From Acidobacteriaceae bacterium (GTDB lineage Bacteria; Acidobacteriota; Terriglobia; Terriglobales; SbA1): 6,123 nucleotides of DNA. The stretch lies in the NCBI GenBank assembly GCA_019237515.1, contig JAFAGX010000429.1, positions 1 through 6,123 of the forward strand, read 5' to 3'. The position numbers were made by a program, and so were the translations under genes. Below, in pieces: positions 1 to 6,123 of the stretch. The first letter of the stretch is position 1. Each line of letters opens with the position of its first letter. A model generated the notes under the pieces. It searched no databases, was not told where the DNA came from, and saw nothing but the letters and a program-made list of their open reading frames with translations.

Positions 1-2332
1 AGTCGGGCGAAATATCGAACCCCGTAGCGACCAATGCGCCGTCGGGTGATATCTGTTCCGCTTTTCCACCCTCGATCGACATCTTCATCAACTGACCACC
101 GCCAGCTCCATCCTCAAACACAACCCAGCGCCCGTCGCGCGAGCAAACCGAGAAGTTTTGAGCTTTACCGTCGGACAGCTCCCGTACGTTGCCTCCACCC
201 GAGTCCATTCGCCAGATCCGCATGAAGGGTTGGCCCGAAGCGAGTTCTGTGAATGTAAGGTAATGCCCATCGCCGCAGGCTGACGGCGCAGAAGTGAAAC
301 GAGCGCCCGGGGTAGGCAATCGGGTAACACTTCCGGTCTCGGGGTTTATGATGCTTAACCCTGTCGGCGAATCTCTGACAATCTGACCATCGCGCGTCCA
401 GGTAAAATTCTTCGCGGGGGCTCCCGACGTGATCTGCCGGGGCTGCGCGTTTCCTGCCGCCTGTTCCGTGAACAAATTGAAATGAGACTCGCGGGAAACT
501 GCAGCCAACGTGTGACCATCGGCTGCCACGCTCAAATCGGAATAGTCATTGGTATCCCGCGTGACGGGAGAAGATTTTCCTTCAGGGTACGAGACGAAAA
601 TAATCTGGCTGCGCGCGAGCGCCGAAAGGGTCAGAAATCCGCTTTCGTTAGGTAGCCAGACCGGCCGCTGCAGGACTTCATCCGTGGTAAAGAACACCTG
701 TCGCTTGCCGCCAGCAATCTCAAAGCTAACCAGTCCACCGAGAGCATCGCCAGGTTGAATCACGCTTCCGGCGATTATTTTTCCATCCGGCGACCAGGCG
801 GGATCGTACAAGCCGCTCGTGATAGGAGCGCTGAGCAGCACTTTCTCCTCTCCCCCATCGGCCGGCATGGACAAGAGGCGAAACTTCCCAGCTTCCGGAT
901 TGTTGTAGCGAACGAAGGCAAACTCCCGGCCATCCGGAGAGAAGGTCACATTTGAATCGACGTCGGTAGCAAGCTTTTGTGTGTTGCCTCCTAGCACCGG
1001 GGCGCGATAGAGGTATTTCAACTCATGACTGCCAGGTTCGCTTCGCACGAAATACAAGTAGTTCCCATCGGGAGAAAATCGTAAACCGGCGTAGTCCACG
1101 TCCGCTGGACCCACCACCTGAGTATTGCTATTGGTTGGAAGGTTCCGTAGCCATAGGCTTTGCTGGCCTTCGTCATCAACCACATTCAGGATGTATTTGC
1201 CATCGGGAGAAATGGCGACCTGCGCTGCTTTCCCCGTGTCGGTCACTTTCGTGACAGAGATGTCTTGAAACGGAGCAGCAGGCTTGCGATTAACAAGAGC
1301 GTAGATTCCATACGCAGCCGCCGCCAGAACCACGGCAATCGCGATTCCCGCGACAGCAGCACTGATCTTGTTTTGGCGCGCCGCGCTAACAACTCGCGAG
1401 CTACTAAAACTCGGCTGAGAGGCAATCCGGGAGCCCACAACCGTCGGAGTTCCGGATGTGGACTTGCGGCCAGACTCAGTGTCGCGTTTCAGACGTTTTA
1501 AATCTCCCCGCAAGTCCGCCGCTGATTGGTATCGAATCTCACGGTCCTTTTCCAGCAGCTTTTCAATGACCTCCTGCAGTTTCAGCGGCAGCTGAGGATT
1601 AATCTGGGTTGCCGGCACCGGGTCGCGGCCGAGGATGGCTTCAAAAATGAGGGCCGAAGTGTTGCCGGGAAAGGGTAACTTCCCGGTGGCCATCTGATAG
1701 AGCACAGTTCCTAGAGAAAACAAATCTGTTCGCGAATCCAGTGCCTGGCCGCGCGCCTGCTCGGGAGACATAAAGGCGACGGTTCCCACCGTCGATCCTG
1801 GGCTTGTCAAAGGCGCAGGCCCGGCAATTGTTGTCGCCGTTTCCATCTCACCGTCAGCTGGTTTTGTCAGTTTCGCCAGTCCAAAGTCGAGTACCTTTAC
1901 CTGCCCTCGTTGCGTGACGAAGATGTTCGCTGGCTTGATGTCGCGGTGGATAATGCCTTTCGCGTGAGCTGCCTCAAGCGCATCCGCAAGCTGGATGCTG
2001 ATCTCGAGCAGGCGATCCAGAGCCGGCGGCCCCGCGTGCAACGTGTGATCGAGACTTTGTCCCTCCAAAAGCTCCATGGAGATAAACGATTGGCCGGCAT
2101 CGCTCTCGACCGCATAAATCGTGCAAATGTTGGGATGGTTTAACGCTGAGGCGGCCCGCGCCTCCAAGAGAAAGCGATCTAATGCAATCTGATCTCGAGC
2201 CACGTCGGGGGGAAGAAACTTCAGCGCAACTCGGCGCCCCAGCGTTAGGTCCTGCGCCTCATACACTATGCCCATCCCTCCTTTGCCGAGTGGGCCGATA
2301 ATTCGGTAATGCGAGATGGTTTGACCGATCAT
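1..2332 (-). CDS. Transmembrane Ser/Thr protein kinase with PD40/TolB-like propeller (3' end cut by window)
   Basis: This is a Hanks-type Ser/Thr kinase, open at the left edge, with 777 codons visible. The kinase domain spans about residues 9-280. It shows the glycine loop GKGGMG (16-21), the ATP-binding lysine in VALKF (K38), a likely helix-C glutamate (E57), the catalytic loop HRDIKPAN (129-136), DFG (149-151) and SPE (189-191), so it should be catalytically active. The activation segment (about 155-182) is rich in Thr and Ser, suitable for autophosphorylation. A Ser/Thr-rich linker (about 285-320) leads to one membrane helix (about 323-346). From about residue 358, repeated PD40/WD40-like motifs follow: ISPDG at 374, FSPDG at 419 and 464, WSPDG at 513, WTRDG at 645, CSRDG at 730 and ISPD at the edge. 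They indicate a TolB-like propeller, presumably periplasmic. The ATG is fixed by an in-frame TAG just upstream. No good Shine-Dalgarno site is visible. Substrate and ligand are unknown. Confidence 0.95.
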   Translation of the reverse strand, partial: MIGQTISHYRIIGPLGKGGMGIVYEAQDLTLGRRVALKFLPPDVARDQIALDRFLLEARAASALNHPNICTIYAVESDAGQSFISMELLEGQSLDHTLHAGPPALDRLLEISIQLADALEAAHAKGIIHRDIKPANIFVTQRGQVKVLDFGLAKLTKPADGEMETATTIAGPAPLTSPGSTVGTVAFMSPEQARGQALDSRTDLFSLGTVLYQMATGKLPFPGNTSALIFEAILGRDPVPATQINPQLPLKLQEVIEKLLEKDREIRYQSAADLRGDLKRLKRDTESGRKSTSGTPTVVGSRIASQPSFSSSRVVSAARQNKISAAVAGIAIAVVLAAAAYGIYALVNRKPAAPFQDISVTKVTDTGKAAQVAISPDGKYILNVVDDEGQQSLWLRNLPTNSNTQVVGPADVDYAGLRFSPDGNYLYFVRSEPGSHELKYLYRAPVLGGNTQKLATDVDSNVTFSPDGREFAFVRYNNPEAGKFRLLSMPADGGEEKVLLSAPITSGLYDPAWSPDGKIIAGSVIQPGDALGGLVSFEIAGGKRQVFFTTDEVLQRPVWLPNESGFLTLSALARSQIIFVSYPEGKSSPVTRDTNDYSDLSVAADGHTLAAVSRESHFNLFTEQAAGNAQPRQITSGAPAKNFTWTRDGQIVRDSPTGLSIINPETGSVTRLPTPGARFTSAPSACGDGHYLTFTELASGQPFMRIWRMDSGGGNVRELSDGKAQNFSVCSRDGRWVVFEDGAGGGQLMKMSIEGGKAEQISPDGALVATGFDISPD

Positions 2333-2367
2333 GCGATGAGGATGGCGCTATCGAAACTTATTTTCAT
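2329..2367 (-). other. Possible 12-codon leader ORF overlapping the kinase start
   Basis: An ATG at 2367 opens a short frame, [12 protein letters not shown], whose TGA stop overlaps the kinase ATG in the arrangement ATGA. A GGAG lies about 12 nt upstream of the leader ATG, which is further than ideal. The kinase start has no clear ribosome binding site of its own, so translational coupling from this leader would supply one. A frame this short can arise by chance, so this is a weak call. Confidence 0.2.
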
Positions 2368-2424
2368 CTTAACAGCAAGCTCCGCATTGTAAGCTGGTTT
2401 TGAACTGCACTGTCTTCAATCTAC

Positions 2425-4698
2425 TCAATAGTGAAATCGATAGCGGAACTGCACGTAGATTTCCCGCGGATTGTCCCAGTGAAAACCGCCGAAAGTCAGG
2501 CTGTTGTCGAGTTCCACGCGGCGATTGGTGACGTTCAAAAGATTCAACGACGCAGAGATTCTCTCGCCAAAATCTTTGCCTAGCGACAAATCAAAAGTAG
2601 TGTGCGCGGGCAGATAGTCACCAGGGTAGGGCTGACCAGGAAAGCCATTCGTGAACCCCGAGCCGTAATTGATATTGGTCGCAGCATAAGAGCGCCAAGG
2701 CAGACTTACATCACCGCCAACATTGAGAGTGTTGCGCTGATCGTGATCGAGAGGACTTAACTCCGGAGAAAAAGAAAAGTCTGTAAGACCGCCAGTGATG
2801 GTCCCGCTTGCCTCGGCGATCTGGTTGGAGTAGGCGAGATGAATCTGTGCCCGATGGGCAAAGCGAGGGGATCGCAGCGTGAGCTCCCAGCCGCGAATCA
2901 CCGCTCTTGAGACAGTGATCGGGAAAAAGATGCTGGAATCCCCGATGTTATTGTGGTCGAAGAAATTTCTGGCGTTGGTGCGAAAGTTGTCGGCGTCGAG
3001 CACCCAACCGCGGAATGGGATAGCCACGCCGAACTGATGTTCTTCGTCGAATTCTCCATGCAGCGGCACAAACCCCAGACCCTGCCCCTGCGCGAAATTA
3101 ATGAGCGCAGGCCCGCTTACAGTCAGCAAGGGCGGAGCTTGATAGTAATGTCCGTAGAAACCGCGAAAGGTCCAGCGAATCTTCGGAATGGTCACAGTTG
3201 CTCCGAAGCGCGGACTGATTGCACTTTCGGATATTTCGCCGGAAAACCGCGTCGGCCGCATGCCGGCAATCAGGGTCAGCCAGGGAAATGGGGTGAACTT
3301 GTCGTCAACGAAAAATGTCTCCTGGTTTCCAGTCGGGTGTTGGATGTCGCTGATCGGTGCGTTGCCGCTCCCATCATTAAAGATCGCACCGAAAAGTTCT
3401 CTGTCGTGCTGGTAAAAGCTGAAGAACCCCGTCTGCAGATTGTTTCTTGCGAAATTCGCCGAGAGGCTGCCCTGTCCGCCGACGTAGGTCGATGCGCGGT
3501 CTTGGGTCGTAGCCACCGGGACGTCCGTAGGGCGACTGTTATAGTCCCCGCTGTTGTAGTGGAAAAGGGGGGAGAAGGTCGCTGACACGTTGGAGTTGAA
3601 GGTGTGAACCCATGAAACGTTGAGGATAGCATCAGACTCGTGCTCGCCATCGCGCAAACCGATGCTTGGGTATTGCGGCGTGAAGCCGTTCGCCGCGATT
3701 GATCCGTTCTCGATATCGTTCGGGAAGGGATCGTAAGGAACCTGATAATAATCGCGCCGCAAAGACGTCACCAATCGAAGCTGGTTCGAAGGGTCGACGT
3801 TGAAGATGAGGGTCCCAAAGCCGCCATAGCCGTTGGCCGCATCGTGCACTACCTGGGGAACGGGTGGCTGCAAGCCGAGATTGCTGCGGTTCCCATTCAA
3901 GCTGGCATAGTAGGCGAAGCGTTCCGTGTGACTGCCAAAACTCAGCGAGTCATTGGTCTGATGGAAATTGCCGAAACTCATAATCAACTCCGCTTCGTTG
4001 TTGCGCTCAAAACCGGTGCGCGGAGCCACATTGAACACTCCATAAGTTCGATCGCCGAACTCTGCGCCATAACTTCCGCGGTTGATCTCAAGATAATCAA
4101 TGTCCTTAGGGTCGAACTGGGGGCCGATGTCAGCCGCAATGTTGGTGTTAGGCACCGGCACTCCATCCACCAGCCAGGTGGTTTGATGGCCTCCACGGAT
4201 GTGCAACATGTCATGGACAACATATGCCCCTGGCACGTAGTCGGTAATCATCGCCATGCTATTGGTGCGGTCGGCGCCCGGGGTGCGCTCGATATTCTCG
4301 CGACTGATTAACGTTGTTGGCGTGGCCGTGTCTGTAGGTACAACCTCCGGTGCGGCCGATACGTTCACGGTCTCGGACTTCGCTAGAACCTTCAATTGAA
4401 AGTGAACAACCGGCTGCGTTCCCGAAATAACGACTACGTCCTGGGCGGTTTGAATGAAGCCGGAGCTCGCTACTGAGACGATGTACTCACCAAGTGGTAC
4501 GGTCTGAAATTCAAATTCGCCATTGGAATTGGTAGTTGTCGTCTGAGACCATTCGGAAGATTTCGCCTTGACCATAACCATGGCCCCCTGCACCGGGCGG
4601 TGTTGCGGATCGTGAATGACGCCACGAACGGAGCCGAAAATCGTCGCACTGGCTGGGAACACGAGTAATAGCATGACTGACGTCAGGATCGAGCGCAT
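2425..4698 (-). CDS. TonB-dependent outer-membrane receptor with N-terminal carboxypeptidase-regulatory-like domain
   Basis: This complete 757-residue protein should take up a ligand across the outer membrane using TonB/ExbBD energy; none of those genes is in the window. A signal peptide covers about residues 1-19 (cleavage after FPASA). Residues about 22-104 form a carboxypeptidase-regulatory-like beta-sandwich (GxVxD start, NSNGEFEF and VPLGEYIVSV motifs). The segment ETVNVSAA (109-116) sits where a TonB box is expected. The plug lies at about 120-230, with HIRGG (166-170), VDGVPVPN (177-184) and GAEFGDRTYGVFNV (211-224). The rest is a beta-barrel of alternating, aromatic-rich strands ending in the outer-membrane signature YRFHY. 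It is shorter than the roughly 1000-residue Oar-like proteins common in acidobacteria and closer in size to siderophore/cobalamin-type receptors. It contains no cysteine. The ATG is supported by AGGGAG six bases upstream. The substrate cannot be read from the sequence; the Cys/His-rich neighbour makes a metal or metal chelate a reasonable guess. Confidence 0.95.
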   Translation of the reverse strand: MRSILTSVMLLLVFPASATIFGSVRGVIHDPQHRPVQGAMVMVKAKSSEWSQTTTTNSNGEFEFQTVPLGEYIVSVASSGFIQTAQDVVVISGTQPVVHFQLKVLAKSETVNVSAAPEVVPTDTATPTTLISRENIERTPGADRTNSMAMITDYVPGAYVVHDMLHIRGGHQTTWLVDGVPVPNTNIAADIGPQFDPKDIDYLEINRGSYGAEFGDRTYGVFNVAPRTGFERNNEAELIMSFGNFHQTNDSLSFGSHTERFAYYASLNGNRSNLGLQPPVPQVVHDAANGYGGFGTLIFNVDPSNQLRLVTSLRRDYYQVPYDPFPNDIENGSIAANGFTPQYPSIGLRDGEHESDAILNVSWVHTFNSNVSATFSPLFHYNSGDYNSRPTDVPVATTQDRASTYVGGQGSLSANFARNNLQTGFFSFYQHDRELFGAIFNDGSGNAPISDIQHPTGNQETFFVDDKFTPFPWLTLIAGMRPTRFSGEISESAISPRFGATVTIPKIRWTFRGFYGHYYQAPPLLTVSGPALINFAQGQGLGFVPLHGEFDEEHQFGVAIPFRGWVLDADNFRTNARNFFDHNNIGDSSIFFPITVSRAVIRGWELTLRSPRFAHRAQIHLAYSNQIAEASGTITGGLTDFSFSPELSPLDHDQRNTLNVGGDVSLPWRSYAATNINYGSGFTNGFPGQPYPGDYLPAHTTFDLSLGKDFGERISASLNLLNVTNRRVELDNSLTFGGFHWDNPREIYVQFRYRFHY

Positions 4699-4704
4699 AG
4701 TTTT

Positions 4705-4710
4705 CTCCCT
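4705..4710 (-). promoter_or_regulatory. Shine-Dalgarno site of the TonB-dependent receptor
   Basis: AGGGAG on the minus strand lies six bases before the receptor ATG and fixes that start, ahead of a clear signal peptide. It is the best ribosome binding site in the window. Confidence 0.75.
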
Positions 4711-4712
4711 TT

Positions 4713-4735
4713 ACCGTTTGAGGAGGATGAACGGT
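4713..4735 (-). repeat. Inverted repeat upstream of the receptor gene (candidate operator or leader hairpin)
   Basis: The arms ACCGTT (4713-4718) and AACGGT (4730-4735) are perfect complements around an 11-base spacer, ending two bases before the Shine-Dalgarno site. It could be a repressor site or an mRNA hairpin limiting ribosome access. Six-base arms are short enough to occur by chance, so its function is unproven. Confidence 0.3.
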
Positions 4736-4812
4736 CAGAACCACGCGCGGAAACTGGGCGAATGAGCGGGACAATCTCCCACGACGAAAGCGGCGATTCC
4801 GTTGCTCAGAAT

Positions 4813-5178
4813 CTACGTAAGGTTCTGCGAAGAATCAGCTATAGGAAAAGCGGGAGGCGCCCGGACAGACTGGCAAGCCACAAATCGCTTCATGGCTCTG
4901 GTATTTCGGACGGCGGCAGACAACGGAACAGCAGATGTTGAATGCGGAGCGCACCAGAAACCTACATGCGCCCATTGCCGAACGGTCAGCGAACGGCAGC
5001 AATCATGGTTGCAGCAACCCGCAGGTGGATTGACCTGGGATTCGTGCGTGGTTTGCGCATGCAGCGGTTTTCGCATGCAGCATGCGTGCGGAGCAGGTTC
5101 GGCGACTGCTGACGCCAGTGGGATAAGAATCCCCACGAGCAGAAAAATCAGCAGCAATCTAGCCGTTTGGCGGTGCAT
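4813..5178 (-). CDS. Small exported Cys/His-rich protein, family not recognised
   Basis: This 121-residue protein has a convincing export signal: RQTAR, then a hydrophobic run at about residues 8-25 (LLLIFLLVGILIPLASA), with likely cleavage after A24 or A26. The mature part is dense in cysteine and histidine. Cysteine pairs occur at 33-34, 55-56 and 60-61, the last two in CCNHDCC, with single cysteines at 76 and 102 and histidines at 31, 40, 45, 58, 71 and 79. Such spacing suits metal binding or disulfides in the periplasm, but no known domain is assigned. An in-frame TAA seven codons upstream and the signal peptide fix the ATG. Its Shine-Dalgarno site is poor (only GGTGGGG about 20 bases upstream). 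It precedes the TonB-dependent receptor gene by 114 bp in the same direction, suggesting a shared role. A longer opposite-strand frame overlaps it but has no protein-like features. The second half (after about 80) is low in structure signals. Confidence 0.7.
   Translation of the reverse strand: MHRQTARLLLIFLLVGILIPLASAVAEPAPHACCMRKPLHAQTTHESQVNPPAGCCNHDCCRSLTVRQWAHVGFWCAPHSTSAVPLSAAVRNTRAMKRFVACQSVRAPPAFPIADSSQNLT
5056..5086. repeat. Short direct repeat and palindrome inside the Cys-rich gene
   Basis: CGCATGCAGC occurs twice (5056-5065 and 5072-5081), 16 bases apart. The second copy forms a 15-base palindrome, with 7-base arms CGCATGC and GCATGCG around one base (5072-5086). It lies in the codons for about residues 31-41, including the first cysteine pair. 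It may be a by-product of replication slippage or codon choice; no function is evident. Confidence 0.4.
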
Positions 5179-5262
5179 AGGAATATTCTTGCTTTACCCC
5201 ACCTGCTGGAACTAAGGATAGGCTACTCCGCTTAGTCAAAGCAACACGCGCCTCTGGAATCA

Positions 5263-5287
5263 CCACCACATTAAACCGCTGTGGTGG
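5263..5287 (-). terminator. Hairpin enclosing the mnmG stop codon (candidate weak terminator)
   Basis: An 8-base perfect stem (CCACCACA at 5263-5270, TGTGGTGG at 5280-5287) closes a 9-base loop that contains the TAA of mnmG. In the transcript it would fold at the very end of the coding region. There is no U-tract after it, so it does not meet the rho-independent terminator pattern; it could be a 3'-end stabiliser or pause site. Confidence 0.35.
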
Positions 5288-6123
5288 CTTGCTCCCGCCT
5301 TCTCGCCTGGATTTCTATGTAGACATTCACCAGCGACACCGCGGCAGGAGTAACCCCGGGAATGCTCGATGCGTGCGCAAGTGTGCGCGGGCGGATCTTT
5401 AGAAGTGTTTCCTGCATCTCGCGAGAAAGTCCGCTGACAGAGCGATAGTCAAACCACTCAGGGATGCTACGCTGCTCGGCCTTCTTCAGCCGATCAATCG
5501 CGCGTTGCTGTTGAGCAAGGTACCCTTCGTATTTGATTTCTGTCTCCACCGATTTAAGCTCATTCCGCAGTTCAGCCGGCAACGAAGAGGCCGACGTTCC
5601 ATCGCGTTCGAACAAAGTGGGATTGAGCTCCCGAAGCGCGGGAAGGAGTTGCTCGATGTTTACCTCCGGTCTCTTAAGGAGCTGAGCCAAGGTTTGACCG
5701 ACCAGTGCGGAGACGGCTGAATTAATTTCGGGAATTCTCTGCGCCATTTCGGAGGTGAGCTTGCTTTCCTGCAGAACTCTTGCCATTAACTCCAGACGCT
5801 TTTGTTTTGCCAGGAATTCCTGCCATGCCGCGTCGGAGATTAGCCCAACCCGGCGGCCATGCGACGTAAGTCTCCGGTCGGCATTGTCGATTCGGAGGTG
5901 CAGCCTGAATTCCGCGCGTGACGTGAACATGCGATAGGGCTCATTGGTGCCCTTAGAAATCAGATCATCGATCAGAATGGCTGTATACGCTTCGGTGCGA
6001 TCCAAAATCAGCGGTGCTTCGCGCTTCACTCTCAGCGCCGCATTGATTCCAGCCATCAGACCTTGACATGCCGCTTCTTCATACCCGCTCGTGCCATTAA
6101 TCTGCCCCGCCAGGAACAGATTG
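5271..6123 (-). CDS. mnmG: tRNA uridine-5-carboxymethylaminomethyl modification enzyme MnmG, C-terminal part
   Basis: The right edge cuts the gene, leaving the last 283 codons, a bit under half of the usual 620-650 residues. With MnmE, the FAD-dependent enzyme MnmG installs the (carboxymethyl)aminomethyl group on wobble U34 of certain tRNAs in the cytoplasm. The visible part starts in the conserved family signature ([17 protein letters not shown]) at the end of the FAD-binding half. Next comes [19 protein letters not shown] (about residues 50-68 of the visible part), followed by the DNADRRLT motif. The C-terminal helical domain that contacts MnmE and tRNA carries [24 protein letters not shown] and [12 protein letters not shown], all typical of the family. 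The reading frame is intact to its TAA. The FAD Rossmann GxGxxG motif lies outside the window. rsmG, which follows mnmG in many bacteria, is not the next gene here. Confidence 0.97.
   Translation of the reverse strand, partial: NLFLAGQINGTSGYEEAACQGLMAGINAALRVKREAPLILDRTEAYTAILIDDLISKGTNEPYRMFTSRAEFRLHLRIDNADRRLTSHGRRVGLISDAAWQEFLAKQKRLELMARVLQESKLTSEMAQRIPEINSAVSALVGQTLAQLLKRPEVNIEQLLPALRELNPTLFERDGTSASSLPAELRNELKSVETEIKYEGYLAQQQRAIDRLKKAEQRSIPEWFDYRSVSGLSREMQETLLKIRPRTLAHASSIPGVTPAAVSLVNVYIEIQARRREQATTAV

Noticed and set aside
2386..2391. TACAAT, a possible -10 box before the kinase gene
   Set aside because: No acceptable -35 box is found 16-18 bases upstream.
2400..2419. TTGAA/TTCAA stem-loop just after the receptor stop codon as a terminator
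   Set aside because: The stem is only five mostly A-T pairs with a ten-base loop and no U-tract.
2953..3585. 210-codon open frame on the plus strand
   Set aside because: It lies wholly inside the receptor gene on the opposite strand, has no domain or signal features, and is explained by antisense codon bias.
4511..4774. 87-codon minus-strand frame overlapping the receptor start
   Set aside because: It overlaps the receptor's signal peptide and first domain in another frame, and the receptor has a good Shine-Dalgarno site and clear domains.
4807..4827. CAGAA/TTCTG inverted repeat spanning the stop codon of the Cys-rich gene
   Set aside because: The stem is five pairs with an internal mismatch and no U-tract, so it is within chance expectation.
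4802..5215. 137-codon open frame on the plus strand opposite the Cys-rich gene
   Set aside because: Its translation has no signal peptide or recognisable motif, whereas the minus-strand frame has a textbook signal peptide and patterned cysteines. All other genes here are also on the minus strand.
5215..5239. Promoter-like boxes TTGACT (5234-5239) and TATCCT (5215-5220) before the Cys-rich gene
   Set aside because: The spacing is only 13 bases and the -10 box is a partial match, so it does not fit a sigma-70 promoter.

Overview
The window reads as a stretch of chromosome from a Gram-negative bacterium, most likely an acidobacterium (Acidobacteriota). This placement is inferred from gene style: a Hanks-type Ser/Thr kinase fused through one membrane helix to a PD40/TolB-like propeller, next to a TonB-dependent receptor with an N-terminal carboxypeptidase-regulatory-like domain, in moderately GC-rich DNA. 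No 16S or other decisive marker is present.

All four genes are on the minus strand, so transcription runs from high to low coordinates. First is the C-terminal 283 codons of mnmG (tRNA wobble-uridine modification), cut by the right edge. After a 92-bp gap comes a 121-codon gene for a small exported Cys/His-rich protein of no recognised family. After 114 bp comes a complete 757-residue TonB-dependent outer-membrane receptor. After 92 bp comes a membrane-anchored Ser/Thr kinase, whose last repeats run off the left edge.

The intergenic gaps are short (92-114 bp) and hold no convincing rho-independent terminator or strong sigma-70 promoter. They do contain an 8-bp hairpin whose loop carries the mnmG stop codon, a 6-bp inverted repeat directly upstream of the receptor's Shine-Dalgarno site, and a possible 12-codon leader ORF overlapping the kinase start as ATGA.

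The most interesting combination is the small Cys-pair/His-rich secreted protein followed by a cysteine-free TonB-dependent receptor. The inference is a metal (for example copper or zinc) or metallophore handling pair, possibly watched by the downstream receptor kinase. The sequence itself shows only the motifs and the adjacency. mnmG is housekeeping and probably unrelated. No RNA genes, mobile elements or CRISPR arrays were seen.
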